Shown here piece by piece: positions 40,921 through 49,065 of a stretch of 64,000 nucleotides of DNA. Both the position numbers and the translations under genes were made by a program. Each line of letters opens with the position of its first letter. The first letter of the stretch is position 1. The stretch is from assembly GCA_031292755.1 (NCBI GenBank), contig JARLGM010000010.1, forward strand, positions 1 to 64,000. The letters run 5' to 3'. The notes under the pieces are model-generated. The model ran no database searches, was not told the origin of the DNA, and worked only from the letters and a program-made list of their open reading frames with translations. This DNA comes from Candidatus Sulfopaludibacter sp. GTDB taxonomy: Bacteria; Acidobacteriota; Terriglobia; Bryobacterales; Bryobacteraceae.

Positions 40921-42354
40921 TTAGGCCGACGCGGATTTGCCCTTGTCGTCCGGTTTAGGGGGTTGGTCGCCGATCAGGCGCACCTTCGCGAACAGATCGT
41001 GCAGCGGCATGCCGCTGAGGGTCTCGAAGAGCGCGGGAATCTGCGCGGCCATTTCAGTAATATCTCCGGTGATTTTGTGCATGCCGGCTGAAGTGCCGTT
41101 GCCGGTGGACACGATGGTGATCTTGTCCACGTTAGCGAGCGGGGCGGCCAGGGCTCTGACGATCTCCGGCATGCCGGTAATCAGCTTGTCGACGATCGCG
41201 GCCTGGTTGAACTGCTGGTAGGCCTCGGCCTTCACGTTCATGGCTTTGGCTTCGGCTTCGCCCTTCTTGAAGATGATCTCGGCTTCGGCTTCGCCCTGGG
41301 CGCGAATGGCCGAAGCGTGTCCTTCGGCTTCCGTGACCAGGCGCTGTTTCTCGGCTTCGGCCATGGTCTCAATGCGTTTGCGTTCGTACTCGGCGGCTTT
41401 GAGTACGGTGGCGATCAGTTCGTTTTCGCGGCGCCGGATTTCGGCCTCCTGCACCAGGACTTCATGCTCCTTTTCGACCTGATGGATAGTGACTTCCGCG
41501 GCACGCACCTGCTGTTGCATCACGTTGCCCTGGATCTCGTAAGCCTTGTCCGCGGTGGCCTGCTGCTTCTTCACGCTCTCCTGGTATTCGGCCTTTTTCA
41601 CTTCGAGATCGCGCTGTGCTTCGGCCTGCTTCGCCATGGACTGGGTTTCGGCCAGCACCCGCTCCTGGTCGGCCTGGGCCTTGGCGACGGCGGATTCGCG
41701 CGAGGCTACGGCGCGCTTGATGGCGGTATCGCGATCGGCTTCGGCGGCGGCTACATCGGCATCGCGCTTGATGCGCGCGACATCGGGACGGCCCATGTTG
41801 CTGATGTATTCATTCTTGTCGCGGACTTCCTTGATGGTGAAGGAAATGACTTCCAGCCCCATCTTGTTGATATCGTCGGCGCAGGTGGAGCGCATGCGGT
41901 CTCCCACCATCTCCGGCTGTTTCACAATCTCTTCGACGGTGAGCTGGCCGATGATGCCGCGGAGGTGGCCTTCCATCACCAGGCGGATGAGCCCTTCGCG
42001 TTCGGCGGGCGGCTTGGTGAGGAACTGCTCGGCGGCGGTCAGGATCGATTCCGGATCCGACTTGACTTTGATCTGCGCCACGGCTTCCACGGTGACGGCC
42101 ACGCCCTGCTTGGTGTAAAGATCCTGCTGCGGGGCGACGTCAAACGACATCAACTCCAGCGACAGTCCACGGTAGCTTTCCACCATGGGAAAAATTACGG
42201 TGCCGCGGCCCTTGACAACGCGAGTACCGCGAAAGCCATACACGATGATCGCCTCATGCGGTCCGGCCTTGCGGAACAGTTTGGCGAACATTGCCATGAG
42301 GAACAGGATCGCCAGAATCATCAGGCCGGCGATGGTAATCATTTGATTGTCCAT
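40921..42354 (-). CDS. flotillin (SPFH/band 7) family protein
   Basis: An N-terminal membrane anchor (MITIAGLMILAILFLMAMFA) is followed by an SPFH domain (EAIIVYGFRGTRVVKGRGTV, LMSFDVAPQQDLYTKQGVAV, GIIGQLTVEEIVKQPEMV), then a long Ala/Glu coiled coil rich in EAE/AEA repeats (DRDTAIKRAVASRESAVAKA onward) and a C-terminal VDKLITGMPEIVRALAAPLA. This is the FloT/YuaG architecture. It should form membrane microdomain scaffolds. In Bacillus, YuaG is paired with an NfeD-like YuaF, as here (NfeD gene 47 bases upstream). Confidence 0.93.
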   Translation of the reverse strand: MDNQMITIAGLMILAILFLMAMFAKLFRKAGPHEAIIVYGFRGTRVVKGRGTVIFPMVESYRGLSLELMSFDVAPQQDLYTKQGVAVTVEAVAQIKVKSDPESILTAAEQFLTKPPAEREGLIRLVMEGHLRGIIGQLTVEEIVKQPEMVGDRMRSTCADDINKMGLEVISFTIKEVRDKNEYISNMGRPDVARIKRDADVAAAEADRDTAIKRAVASRESAVAKAQADQERVLAETQSMAKQAEAQRDLEVKKAEYQESVKKQQATADKAYEIQGNVMQQQVRAAEVTIHQVEKEHEVLVQEAEIRRRENELIATVLKAAEYERKRIETMAEAEKQRLVTEAEGHASAIRAQGEAEAEIIFKKGEAEAKAMNVKAEAYQQFNQAAIVDKLITGMPEIVRALAAPLANVDKITIVSTGNGTSAGMHKITGDITEMAAQIPALFETLSGMPLHDLFAKVRLIGDQPPKPDDKGKSASA

Positions 42355-42379
42355 AACGTTGTTGAACTACTCTCCCTTT

Positions 42380-42397
42380 GACAGGCTGAAGCCTGTC
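42380..42397. repeat. GACAGGC-TGAA-GCCTGTC hairpin
   Basis: Perfect 7-bp stem with a TGAA loop between the NfeD and flotillin genes. Same core as the hairpin at 40209. I recall frequent GACAGGC...GCCTGTC palindromes in Solibacter-type intergenic regions. Confidence 0.7.
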
Positions 42398-42401
42398 CTA
42401 C

Positions 42402-42986
42402 TTACAACTCGCCGGCGGGGTCGTCCCAACGGCGCACGTAGGCGATTCCTCTTTCGTAGCGCGTCACCATGACCTCGCAGCCTTTGGGCAGAGAATCGCC
42501 ATTTTCGGCGCGCGCGCCAGTCACGCGGCGCGTGCCCTCCTGCGAATAGACCAGTTCACCGGTGCCGCCGGCGCGGATGGGAATGCTCAGTTTGCCGAGC
42601 ACGCCGACCATGTCGTAATCGTCGGGATCCAATTCCTTTTCCCGTCCCATGAGAAACTTGGCCAGGAACCAAAAGACGATGGCTCCTGCGCCCAAGCCGC
42701 TGAACATAGCGATTCCGAGAACGATCAGAAACCAGACATGATAGTAATGTTCCAGCAGATATCCGGTGCCGCCAAACCAGGCGAGGAAGGCGGCGATGGT
42801 GCCGAAATTGAACCAGGAAAGGTCCACCCGGCCTCCGCCCCCGGACCCGCCGCGCATCGATACGTGAACGCCCTGATGAACGTGCAGATGCGGCAAATGC
42901 AGGTGCACGCTACCGGCCAGCAGCGACAACGCGCTGAGACCGAATCCCACCAGAAAACAGATGAGATAGAAATCGGACCAGGTCAT
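42402..42986 (-). CDS. NfeD-like membrane protein (YuaF-type)
   Basis: The 194-residue protein has three membrane spans (FYLICFLVGFGLSALSLLAG; FGTIAAFLAWFGGTGYLLEH; WFLIVLGIAMFSGLGAGAIV) with a His/Gly-rich loop after the first, and a C-terminal OB-fold NfeD domain (DMVGVLGKLSIPIRAGGTGE, GCEVMVTRYERGIAYVRRW). NfeD proteins normally partner with SPFH proteins. GGAGG lies just before ATG 42986, inside the end of the XRE gene, and the two genes overlap by four bases. Confidence 0.85.
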   Translation of the reverse strand: MTWSDFYLICFLVGFGLSALSLLAGSVHLHLPHLHVHQGVHVSMRGGSGGGGRVDLSWFNFGTIAAFLAWFGGTGYLLEHYYHVWFLIVLGIAMFSGLGAGAIVFWFLAKFLMGREKELDPDDYDMVGVLGKLSIPIRAGGTGELVYSQEGTRRVTGARAENGDSLPKGCEVMVTRYERGIAYVRRWDDPAGEL

Positions 42987-43477
42987 GAACGCCTCCTCTT
43001 GGGGTTGGCGGCGGGCGCTTTCAGCACTTCCATCAGGCGCTCGGCCAACCCGGGATTATCCAGAATGGTGCTCAGCAGCACCAGGCACATCCGCGAATCG
43101 GCATGCTTGGCGATGTCGAGCAGGGCGCAGTGCAGTTCCGGTTCGCGGCGGAACCGTTCGGCGCCGCTGACCAGCCAAAGATCCAACTTGTCCTCCAGCG
43201 CTCCTACATCGGAGATCAACTCATTCTGGAAGCCTTCGGGGTCGTCCACCAGGTATCCGGGATGCACCTTGAAAAAGCGCGCCAGCAGCATGCGTGAAGA
43301 ATTCGTCAAATGGGGACGGGCCCCGCTTTCAATTTGCGAAAGGTAGCTCTGGCTGATGGATTTGCCGAGCTCCTTTTGGATCAACCGGGTCATTTCCTGC
43401 TGAGAGAGTTCGCGGTCGAAGCCGCGAAGGGCGCCTTCCACTTCCCGCAGGTACCGGAGTTTTTCGCCTAATTTCAT
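42983..43477 (-). CDS. XRE-type HTH regulator of the flotillin/PspA operon
   Basis: ATG 43477 begins MKLGEKLRYLREVEGALRGF; the HTH is LSQQEMTRLIQKELGKSISQSYLSQIESGARP with the typical SYLSQIESG recognition helix. The C-terminal half is helical, with LDKLDLWLVSGAERFRREPE-like segments (LEDKLDLWLVSGAERF), perhaps an oligomerisation domain. The longer frame to 43546 would run through the promoter. It probably autoregulates through the palindrome at 43478, immediately before its own start (inference). Confidence 0.88.
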   Translation of the reverse strand: MKLGEKLRYLREVEGALRGFDRELSQQEMTRLIQKELGKSISQSYLSQIESGARPHLTNSSRMLLARFFKVHPGYLVDDPEGFQNELISDVGALEDKLDLWLVSGAERFRREPELHCALLDIAKHADSRMCLVLLSTILDNPGLAERLMEVLKAPAANPKRRRS

Positions 43478-43522
43478 ATTGCAATCTGCAATCACTATAT
43501 GGCAATTTGTGATAGTTGTCAA
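43478..43522 (-). promoter_or_regulatory. promoter and operator of the XRE-NfeD-flotillin-PspA operon
   Basis: On the minus strand: TTGACA (43522-43517), a 17-base spacer and TATAGT (43499-43494), close to consensus. ATTGCA-GAT-TGCAAT (43492-43478) is a 6-bp-arm palindrome covering the predicted transcription start, with another ATTGC half-site inside the spacer. The leader to ATG 43477 is only about 10 bases, so translation is nearly leaderless. Confidence 0.75.
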
Positions 43523-43711
43523 GAACTGAATTTGCTCTGTTTTCAATGGCTTAGGCAGGGGAATTTACACACCGTTACATTTGGCGCAGGGCGCGCCGGG
43601 GCGTTCGTGGCGGGGGAGGCCGTCGGGGAATGGAGCAAAGTGAAGAATCAGGGTGCGGACAGGGAGCCAAGTCTCATCCGCATGCGAGAGAATTACCGTT
43701 TCGCTTAGTAC

Positions 43712-43990
43712 TTAGTGGTCGCGATGGTCGTGGCCATCGCCACCGCCGCCGCCTGTCCCGCCGCTACCCTGAGTGCTGCCGGCAGCCGGCGACGCGCCAT
43801 TGGCGACAGCCAGTTGGTTATTTGCCGATGACCAGACGCCGGCCGTCGAACTGCCGGTGCTGCTCATAATCAAGATGCACACGAGACCAATTAATGCCAG
43901 GAGTAGAGAGTACTCGACAAGCCCTTGCCCGCGCCTGCGGCGGCGATAAGGTTTTGGCGGTGGCGGATGAATGACACTGGGTTCCCGCAT
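43712..43990 (-). CDS. orphan Flp/Fap-type pilin-like protein, 92 aa
   Basis: A basic leader (PPPPKPYRRRRRGQG) precedes the type IVb pilin segment GLVEYSLLLALIGLVCILIM, with the Gly/Glu-5 arrangement of Flp prepilins (cleavage after G, then LVEYS). The leader is longer and more proline/arginine-rich than usual, and the C terminus is a Gly/Ser-rich tail ending GDGHDHRDH. No tad assembly genes are in the window, so it would rely on machinery elsewhere. ATG 43990 is preferred over GTG 43993. Confidence 0.75.
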   Translation of the reverse strand: MREPSVIHPPPPKPYRRRRRGQGLVEYSLLLALIGLVCILIMSSTGSSTAGVWSSANNQLAVANGASPAAGSTQGSGGTGGGGGDGHDHRDH

Positions 43991-44081
43991 CACCCGTAGT
44001 CTCTTCCCGCATCAGCCAGAGGTCAAGTTGTCCGAAGTAAGTATTAGGTTAGTCATGGGTACTACTGCCGCAATCGGGATT

Positions 44082-44600
44082 CTATTTGCCCTTTTTGTCC
44101 ATTCGAGAGGCCGTCGAGGGCGGGACGATGCCGCTGGAACGCAAATACCCCGCAATGTTGCCGTAAATTTCATTGTTGTGCACGACGATGTGCAGCAGCG
44201 AGTAGGTCATTTGCGGTGAGGCCAGCACCTTCTGATCGTCGATCCCGTCGAGCGCGGCCGCACAATAGGCGAACGAATCTTTCAACGCCTGGCTCACCTC
44301 GGCTTTTTCTTTCAGGCCGGCCACCTTCCTGGCGGCTTCCGGGGCGGATTCGCCTTTCAGTGTGGCGCAGTCGGAGTAATTCCGTTCGGTGGAGTGGTTG
44401 ATCCATTCGGCGAACGACATCTGCCCGTCGGTCAGTTTGTATCCGTATTTACCGGCGGGCATGGCGTCGGCTGCCGCCTCCAGATTCTTACGGACGCCAT
44501 TGAAGTAACGCTGCGTCACGGTGGTCTTGAGGTTATTCTGGCCGCTCAGGAGGGAGGGCAGACAGCAGAGGCAAAAGAGCAGACTGGTTCTGGAAGTCAT
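44082..44600 (-). CDS. secreted DinB-family protein
   Basis: A signal peptide (MTSRTSLLFCLCCLPSLLSG) precedes a four-helix DinB-like domain: YFNGVRKNLEAAADAMPAGK, MSFAEWINHSTERNYSDC and LLHIVVHNNEIYGNIAGYLR. The three His residues typical of metal-binding DinB proteins (NHS...HIVVH) are present. Members catalyse thiol-dependent chemistry or are uncharacterised; the exported form is common in Acidobacteria. Ends in SGIVPPSTASRMDKKGK. Confidence 0.85.
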   Translation of the reverse strand: MTSRTSLLFCLCCLPSLLSGQNNLKTTVTQRYFNGVRKNLEAAADAMPAGKYGYKLTDGQMSFAEWINHSTERNYSDCATLKGESAPEAARKVAGLKEKAEVSQALKDSFAYCAAALDGIDDQKVLASPQMTYSLLHIVVHNNEIYGNIAGYLRSSGIVPPSTASRMDKKGK

Positions 44601-44647
44601 AGCGACAGCCTACACGAATGAGCGAGCCGGCTCAAGCAGGTGCGGCC

Positions 44648-44682
44648 CGGGACTCCCGGCGGCGGTTTCACCGGAAGTCCCG
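44648..44682 (-). terminator. hairpin after BNR-repeat gene
   Basis: CGGGACT...AGTCCCG (7 bp) with a further CCGG/CCGG pairing inside one mismatch, starting 12 bases after the stop of the large minus-strand gene. No U-run, so termination would be weak or Rho-dependent. Confidence 0.5.
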
Positions 44683-44693
44683 AGGTTCAGGTT

Positions 44694-47600
44694 TTACTTA
44701 CCGCCCTTCCAATCCGGCAGCCGTCCCGGAGTGGGCGGCGCGCCGGCGGCGTCGAGTTGCTTTTCGAGATTCCTGATGTCTGTATCGATCAGTTTTCTCA
44801 GTTTGGGGATCTGCACGGCCAACTCATCGGAGCCGATTTGATACTGCTCCATGGACGTTTTGGTGGGATGGCTGGTGGTGCCGCGGGTGGAACCGGCGGC
44901 GGCCTGAATGCGTTCGGAGATGGAGGCCGGAGTGCCCTCGTTGTGGGCGCGCCAGACCCGGTCGCCGGAGAGCGCCAGATTGATGGCCTCAAGGTCACGC
45001 TGCAACGCCAGAACCTGCTCGTGAAGCTTGGGCGAGAGGGCGGGAGTCGCATCGACCGCACGCTTGATGGAATCCAGGCGGGTACCGGCCTCGCCGGCGG
45101 CTTCCTGGGTAGCGGTGAGGGCCTTCTGGAGGCGGTTGAGCTTCTCTTGAAACTCCGACATGGAGACGCGCTCTTCCTGTGTGTAAGGAGTGGCGGCCAC
45201 TACCTCTATGGATTCCGAGCCGGGCAGATCGGTCACGACGCCGTTGACGCGCTTAGCGAGGGCGACGGTGTACTTGCCCGGCAGGACAAAGGCTCCGGCG
45301 CCACCGCCGCGGCCGCCGAAGGCCGCAGCCATATCGGGGTCGATACCGCCTTCGCCACCAGCGCCGCCTGCTCCACCAGCGCCGCCGCCTGCGCCGCCGC
45401 GGCCACCCTGGGCACCACCGCCTGCGCCGCCGCGGCCACCGCGGCCGCCACCGGCAGTGCCGCCACCGAGCGGCACGGAGGGTGCCAGAGCGATGCCCTG
45501 GCTACGCAGGTCCCAGGTGACACGATGGATACCCGCGGTAGCAGGCTGATCGAGCCGCCGCACCACGTTGCCCTTGGCGTCCTTGATGGTCAGGATGACG
45601 GCGGGCGGTTCTTCCAAGGATTCGGCGCGCAGTTCTTCGGGCGTGGGATACGGCGCGGTTTCGCCCCGCTGGGTAGCCTGGCGCTCGCGCTGCTGGCGGT
45701 CCTGGGCCTTGGTGCGGACGGCTTCTTTCAGATTGTAGGTGATCATGGCGCCGACGGGCGGATTCGGTGCGGTGAAATGGTTGGTGCCCAGATCGCCGCC
45801 AGTGTTATACGGAATAAACTCCAGCGCTTTGCGGACGGGGAAGATGGCGCTTTCCTTCTGCATCATCTCGGGCGTGACGACGCGCAGCGGGCTGTAATCG
45901 TCCAGGACGTAGATACTGCGGCCGAAGGTGCCGATCACCAGGTCGTCCATCTGCTTTTGGATGGTCAGGTCGCGCACCATGGTGGTGGGTAGGCCGACGT
46001 TGAGCTTCATCCACTTCTCGCCGCCGATGGTGGTGACGTAGAGGCCGAATTCGGTGCCGGCGAAAACCAAATTCTTGTTGACGGGGTCTTCGGCGATGGC
46101 GTACACGCCGCCACGCTCGGGCAGATTGCCGGAGATGTTGACCCAGGTGTTGCCCATGTCGGAGCTCTTGATGAGGTAGGGTTTGAAATCGCCGTTCTGA
46201 TGATTTTCGTAGGCGACATACACGGTGCCTGGATCGTGTTGCGAAGCCACGATGCGTTGCACGTAGGCGTTCTCGGGGACGCCCGCCGGCTTATCGACTT
46301 TGCGCCAGGTTTTGCCGCCATTTTCGGTGACCTGGACCAGCCCGTCGTCGGTGCCGGCGTAGATCAGGCCTTCCTTTTTCGGCGATTCGGCAATGGACGA
46401 AATGTTGTCGTAAAGCGCGGTAGAGACGTTCTTCTGGATGGCATCGATGGGCCAGACTTTGCCCATGAGGGGCAGCTTGTTGCGATCGATCTGGCGAGTC
46501 AGGTCGGGGCTGACAGCGACCCACGAATCGCCGCGATCGTCGCTGCGATACAGTTTTTGAGCACCGATGTAGAGCCGGGTGTTGGAGTGGGGGCTGACAA
46601 TGAACGGGGCGTCCCAGTTCCAGCGCAGGGCGGGATCCCCTTTGGCGGGCCGGGGCTGGATGGACACACGCTCGCCGGTGCGCTTGTCGAAGCGCACGAT
46701 ACCGGCGTTCTGGCTGGCCGCGTAAACGGTATTGGGGTCCTTGGGATCGACGCGCGAGTAGAAGCCGTCGCCACCGTTGGTGACGAAGCAATCGGCGTTG
46801 GTCAGGACGGTGTTCTTGGTCCGGACGGCGCAGCCCACGCTGTTGTTATCCTGGGTGCCGCCATAGACGTGATAGAAGGGCGCGTCTTCGTCGACGGCAA
46901 CGTCATAGAACTGGCCGGTGGGCAGATTCTCCTTGAAGATCCAGGTGGCGGCGCGGTCAAAGCTCTCGTACAGACCTCCGTCGCAGCCTACCATATAGTG
47001 ATTGTTGTTTTTGGGGTCGATCCAGATATCATGATTGTCGACGTGCTTGTTGCGCGTGCCGAGGCTGGTAACCGTGCGGCCGCCATCATCGGAGACTTCG
47101 ATGTTGACGCCCATGATGTAGACGCGGTCGGGGTTGGCCGGATCGACTTGGACCTTGGCGTAATACTGCGCCTGCTGATCGGAGGGGTTACGGCGCTCCC
47201 AGGTGATGCCGTCATCCGCGGAGCGGTACAGCCCGCCATTGCCGTTGCCTTCCACTTCGGCGTAAATGATTTTGGGATTGGAGGGCGCGTAATTCAGGCC
47301 GATGCGGCCGAGGCCGATTTCGCCCTGCCCCTGCGGAAATCCGCCTTGCACTTTGGTCCAGGTTTTGCCGGCGTCCATGGTGCGCCACAGGGCGCTGCCG
47401 GGGCCGCCGTGAATGATGCCGAAATAGCTGCGCTGGCGCTGGTGCGTGGCGGCCAGCAGGACATCGGGGTTGGCGGGATCCATGATGACGTCGGTGCAGC
47501 CGGTGTAATCGTCCACCTTGATGAGGCTTGGCGACCAGGTTTTGCCGCCGTCGGTGGTTTTGAAGAGTCCGCGTTCGCCGCCGCCCTTCCAGAGGGGACC

Positions 47601-48122
47601 TTGCGCGGCAACGTACACCACGTTGGAATCGCGGGGATCCACAAGGATGCGGCCGATGTGCTCGGAGGTTTTCAGGCCGACGTTGTGGAAGGTGCGGCCG
47701 CCATCCTCGCTTTTATAAACGCCATCGCCATAGGCAGCGGCGCGCTGGCTGTTGTTCTCGCCGGTGCCGACCCAGACGATGGAGGGGTTCTTGGGATCGA
47801 TGGTGATCCAGGCGATGGAATACGATCCGTAGTTTTCAAACACGGGCGTCCAGGTGGTCCCGTTGTTTTCGGTCATGAAAATGTTGCCCGCGGCCAGGGC
47901 GATCATATAGTGGCTGGGACTGTCCGGGAACACGGCAATCTGCAAAATACGGCCTGAAATCATGGCCGGTCCGATCTGGCGGGCTCGCAGGGCAGCGAAC
48001 GTGCGTTCGTTGATGGGCTCCTGACTGGTGTTGGCGCCGCGGCCGGAACGGCCCGCAGGCGGAGCGGTATTCTGCGCCGAAACGGCGAGGGCGAAGCACA
48101 GCGAAAGCGAAAAAAGCCTCAT
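44694..48122 (-). CDS. large secreted BNR/VPS10-like beta-propeller protein, about 1142 aa
   Basis: ATG 48122 gives a clean signal peptide (MRLFSLSLCFALAVSAQ); the ATG six codons earlier is an alternative. The body has many BNR/Asp-box motifs: MTENNGTTWTPVF, KSEDGGRTFHNV, KTTDGGKTWSPS, RTMDAGKTWTKV, RSADDGITWERR, RSDDRGDSWVAV, VTENGGKTWRKV, KSSDMGNTWVNI. They form propellers as in sortilin/VPS10 and xyloglucanase-like proteins. Near residue 940 is a low-complexity Gly/Arg/Ala stretch of roughly 65 residues, then a coiled-coil C terminus. Widely conserved in Acidobacteria and Bacteroidetes; substrate or partner unknown. Confidence 0.88.
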   Translation of the reverse strand: MRLFSLSLCFALAVSAQNTAPPAGRSGRGANTSQEPINERTFAALRARQIGPAMISGRILQIAVFPDSPSHYMIALAAGNIFMTENNGTTWTPVFENYGSYSIAWITIDPKNPSIVWVGTGENNSQRAAAYGDGVYKSEDGGRTFHNVGLKTSEHIGRILVDPRDSNVVYVAAQGPLWKGGGERGLFKTTDGGKTWSPSLIKVDDYTGCTDVIMDPANPDVLLAATHQRQRSYFGIIHGGPGSALWRTMDAGKTWTKVQGGFPQGQGEIGLGRIGLNYAPSNPKIIYAEVEGNGNGGLYRSADDGITWERRNPSDQQAQYYAKVQVDPANPDRVYIMGVNIEVSDDGGRTVTSLGTRNKHVDNHDIWIDPKNNNHYMVGCDGGLYESFDRAATWIFKENLPTGQFYDVAVDEDAPFYHVYGGTQDNNSVGCAVRTKNTVLTNADCFVTNGGDGFYSRVDPKDPNTVYAASQNAGIVRFDKRTGERVSIQPRPAKGDPALRWNWDAPFIVSPHSNTRLYIGAQKLYRSDDRGDSWVAVSPDLTRQIDRNKLPLMGKVWPIDAIQKNVSTALYDNISSIAESPKKEGLIYAGTDDGLVQVTENGGKTWRKVDKPAGVPENAYVQRIVASQHDPGTVYVAYENHQNGDFKPYLIKSSDMGNTWVNISGNLPERGGVYAIAEDPVNKNLVFAGTEFGLYVTTIGGEKWMKLNVGLPTTMVRDLTIQKQMDDLVIGTFGRSIYVLDDYSPLRVVTPEMMQKESAIFPVRKALEFIPYNTGGDLGTNHFTAPNPPVGAMITYNLKEAVRTKAQDRQQRERQATQRGETAPYPTPEELRAESLEEPPAVILTIKDAKGNVVRRLDQPATAGIHRVTWDLRSQGIALAPSVPLGGGTAGGGRGGRGGAGGGAQGGRGGAGGGAGGAGGAGGEGGIDPDMAAAFGGRGGGAGAFVLPGKYTVALAKRVNGVVTDLPGSESIEVVAATPYTQEERVSMSEFQEKLNRLQKALTATQEAAGEAGTRLDSIKRAVDATPALSPKLHEQVLALQRDLEAINLALSGDRVWRAHNEGTPASISERIQAAAGSTRGTTSHPTKTSMEQYQIGSDELAVQIPKLRKLIDTDIRNLEKQLDAAGAPPTPGRLPDWKGGK

Positions 48123-48223
48123 GGGGGGAGTATATCTCATGGCACCAACGGGCGATCTGTTCTGTGAGAGGGTGGCGGTCCGGTCAGGCAGTTAGTAAGT
48201 CGCGTGGTACGGCTGGTATCCCG

Positions 48224-48997
48224 TTATTGGATCGGCGAGTAAGATGCGGCGCGCCAGAGGGACAAGTTATTGTTGTCAACGATCTGGCCGCCCCGCGCTA
48301 CGGATTCGGCCCGCACTTTGAGCCATTCCGGGTCCGCGCCGAAAGCGTCCCAGGCCTTCTCGCGGTCGGCCAGAGTAGCGAACGGCATCAGGTAAGTGAG
48401 ATTCGGCAGGTCGGGGCCGATTATCGTATCGGCATAGAGGATGGGATGGATGCCCGAACGGTGAAAGATTTTGACTTCCGCGCCGCCGAAGCGCCCATGC
48501 AACAGGTGTAACTGGCGCACGGTGGGAGCATGGTAAACGCGCAGTTCGAAATAGCGCGGCGCTTTGGGCTTCTCCGGCAAAGGAACAATTTCGGGTGAGA
48601 AGTCAAGAGCGGCCAGGAGCAGGCGCTGGCTGGTATCGAAGGGCGGTTCGCTTCCGCTTTCCAGTTCCTCGAAGGCTTTCCGGTACCCGGCATCGGCTTC
48701 CACCTGAGCCGCGGCGGACATCATTCCATCCATGCTCTCGAAGCCGCTCAGAACCATCAAGGTTTGCAATCGTGGTGTGAACACCGCGTTGAAAAACCCC
48801 AAGGCGCGGGTGTGACGGGACAACAGTGGCGCCTGGGAAGAGAAGAACTGGTTGAGCCGGGCCGCCTGGCCGCCCTGGCGGTAGTAGAAATAGTCGATGC
48901 GATAGATGCGGGTTTTACGGCCCGTTTCCTGCGCCTGCAAGGCTTGTGGCAGCAGGCTCGCGCCTGCCGCGGAAGTGAGAAACGAACGGCGGTCCAT
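48224..48997 (-). CDS. Tat-exported NIPSNAP family protein
   Basis: AAGGAG seven bases before ATG 48997 fixes the start: MDRRSFLTSAAGASLLPQAL, a twin-arginine signal. Two ferredoxin-like NIPSNAP units follow: IYRIDYFYYRQGGQAARLNQ...FFNAVFTPRLQTLMVLSGFE, and YFELRVYHAPTVRQLHLLHG...LPNLTYLMPFATLADREKAW with HPILYADTIIGP. The family is stress- or catabolism-associated but biochemically unclear. 257 residues, normal for the two-domain form. Lies 101 bases downstream of... the large BNR gene lies further along on the same strand. Confidence 0.9.
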   Translation of the reverse strand: MDRRSFLTSAAGASLLPQALQAQETGRKTRIYRIDYFYYRQGGQAARLNQFFSSQAPLLSRHTRALGFFNAVFTPRLQTLMVLSGFESMDGMMSAAAQVEADAGYRKAFEELESGSEPPFDTSQRLLLAALDFSPEIVPLPEKPKAPRYFELRVYHAPTVRQLHLLHGRFGGAEVKIFHRSGIHPILYADTIIGPDLPNLTYLMPFATLADREKAWDAFGADPEWLKVRAESVARGGQIVDNNNLSLWRAASYSPIQ

Positions 48998-49065
48998 GCA
49001 ATCTCCTTGTCGAATCCGTACGGTATATCGCTTCACGGTGCCGGCGCAAGCGTGGTTCCGGTACG

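Noticed and set aside
43499-43708. 69-aa plus-strand frame near the XRE promoter
   Set aside because: Lies over the promoter, no ribosome site, no recognisable protein features.
45350-45470. Possible CRISPR or designed repeat array
   Set aside because: The repeated triplets code for the Gly/Ala/Arg linker of the BNR protein; no spacer-repeat structure.
46200-47957. 585-aa plus-strand frame
   Set aside because: Antisense of the BNR-repeat gene; its apparent repeats are the reverse reading of the Asp-box codons.
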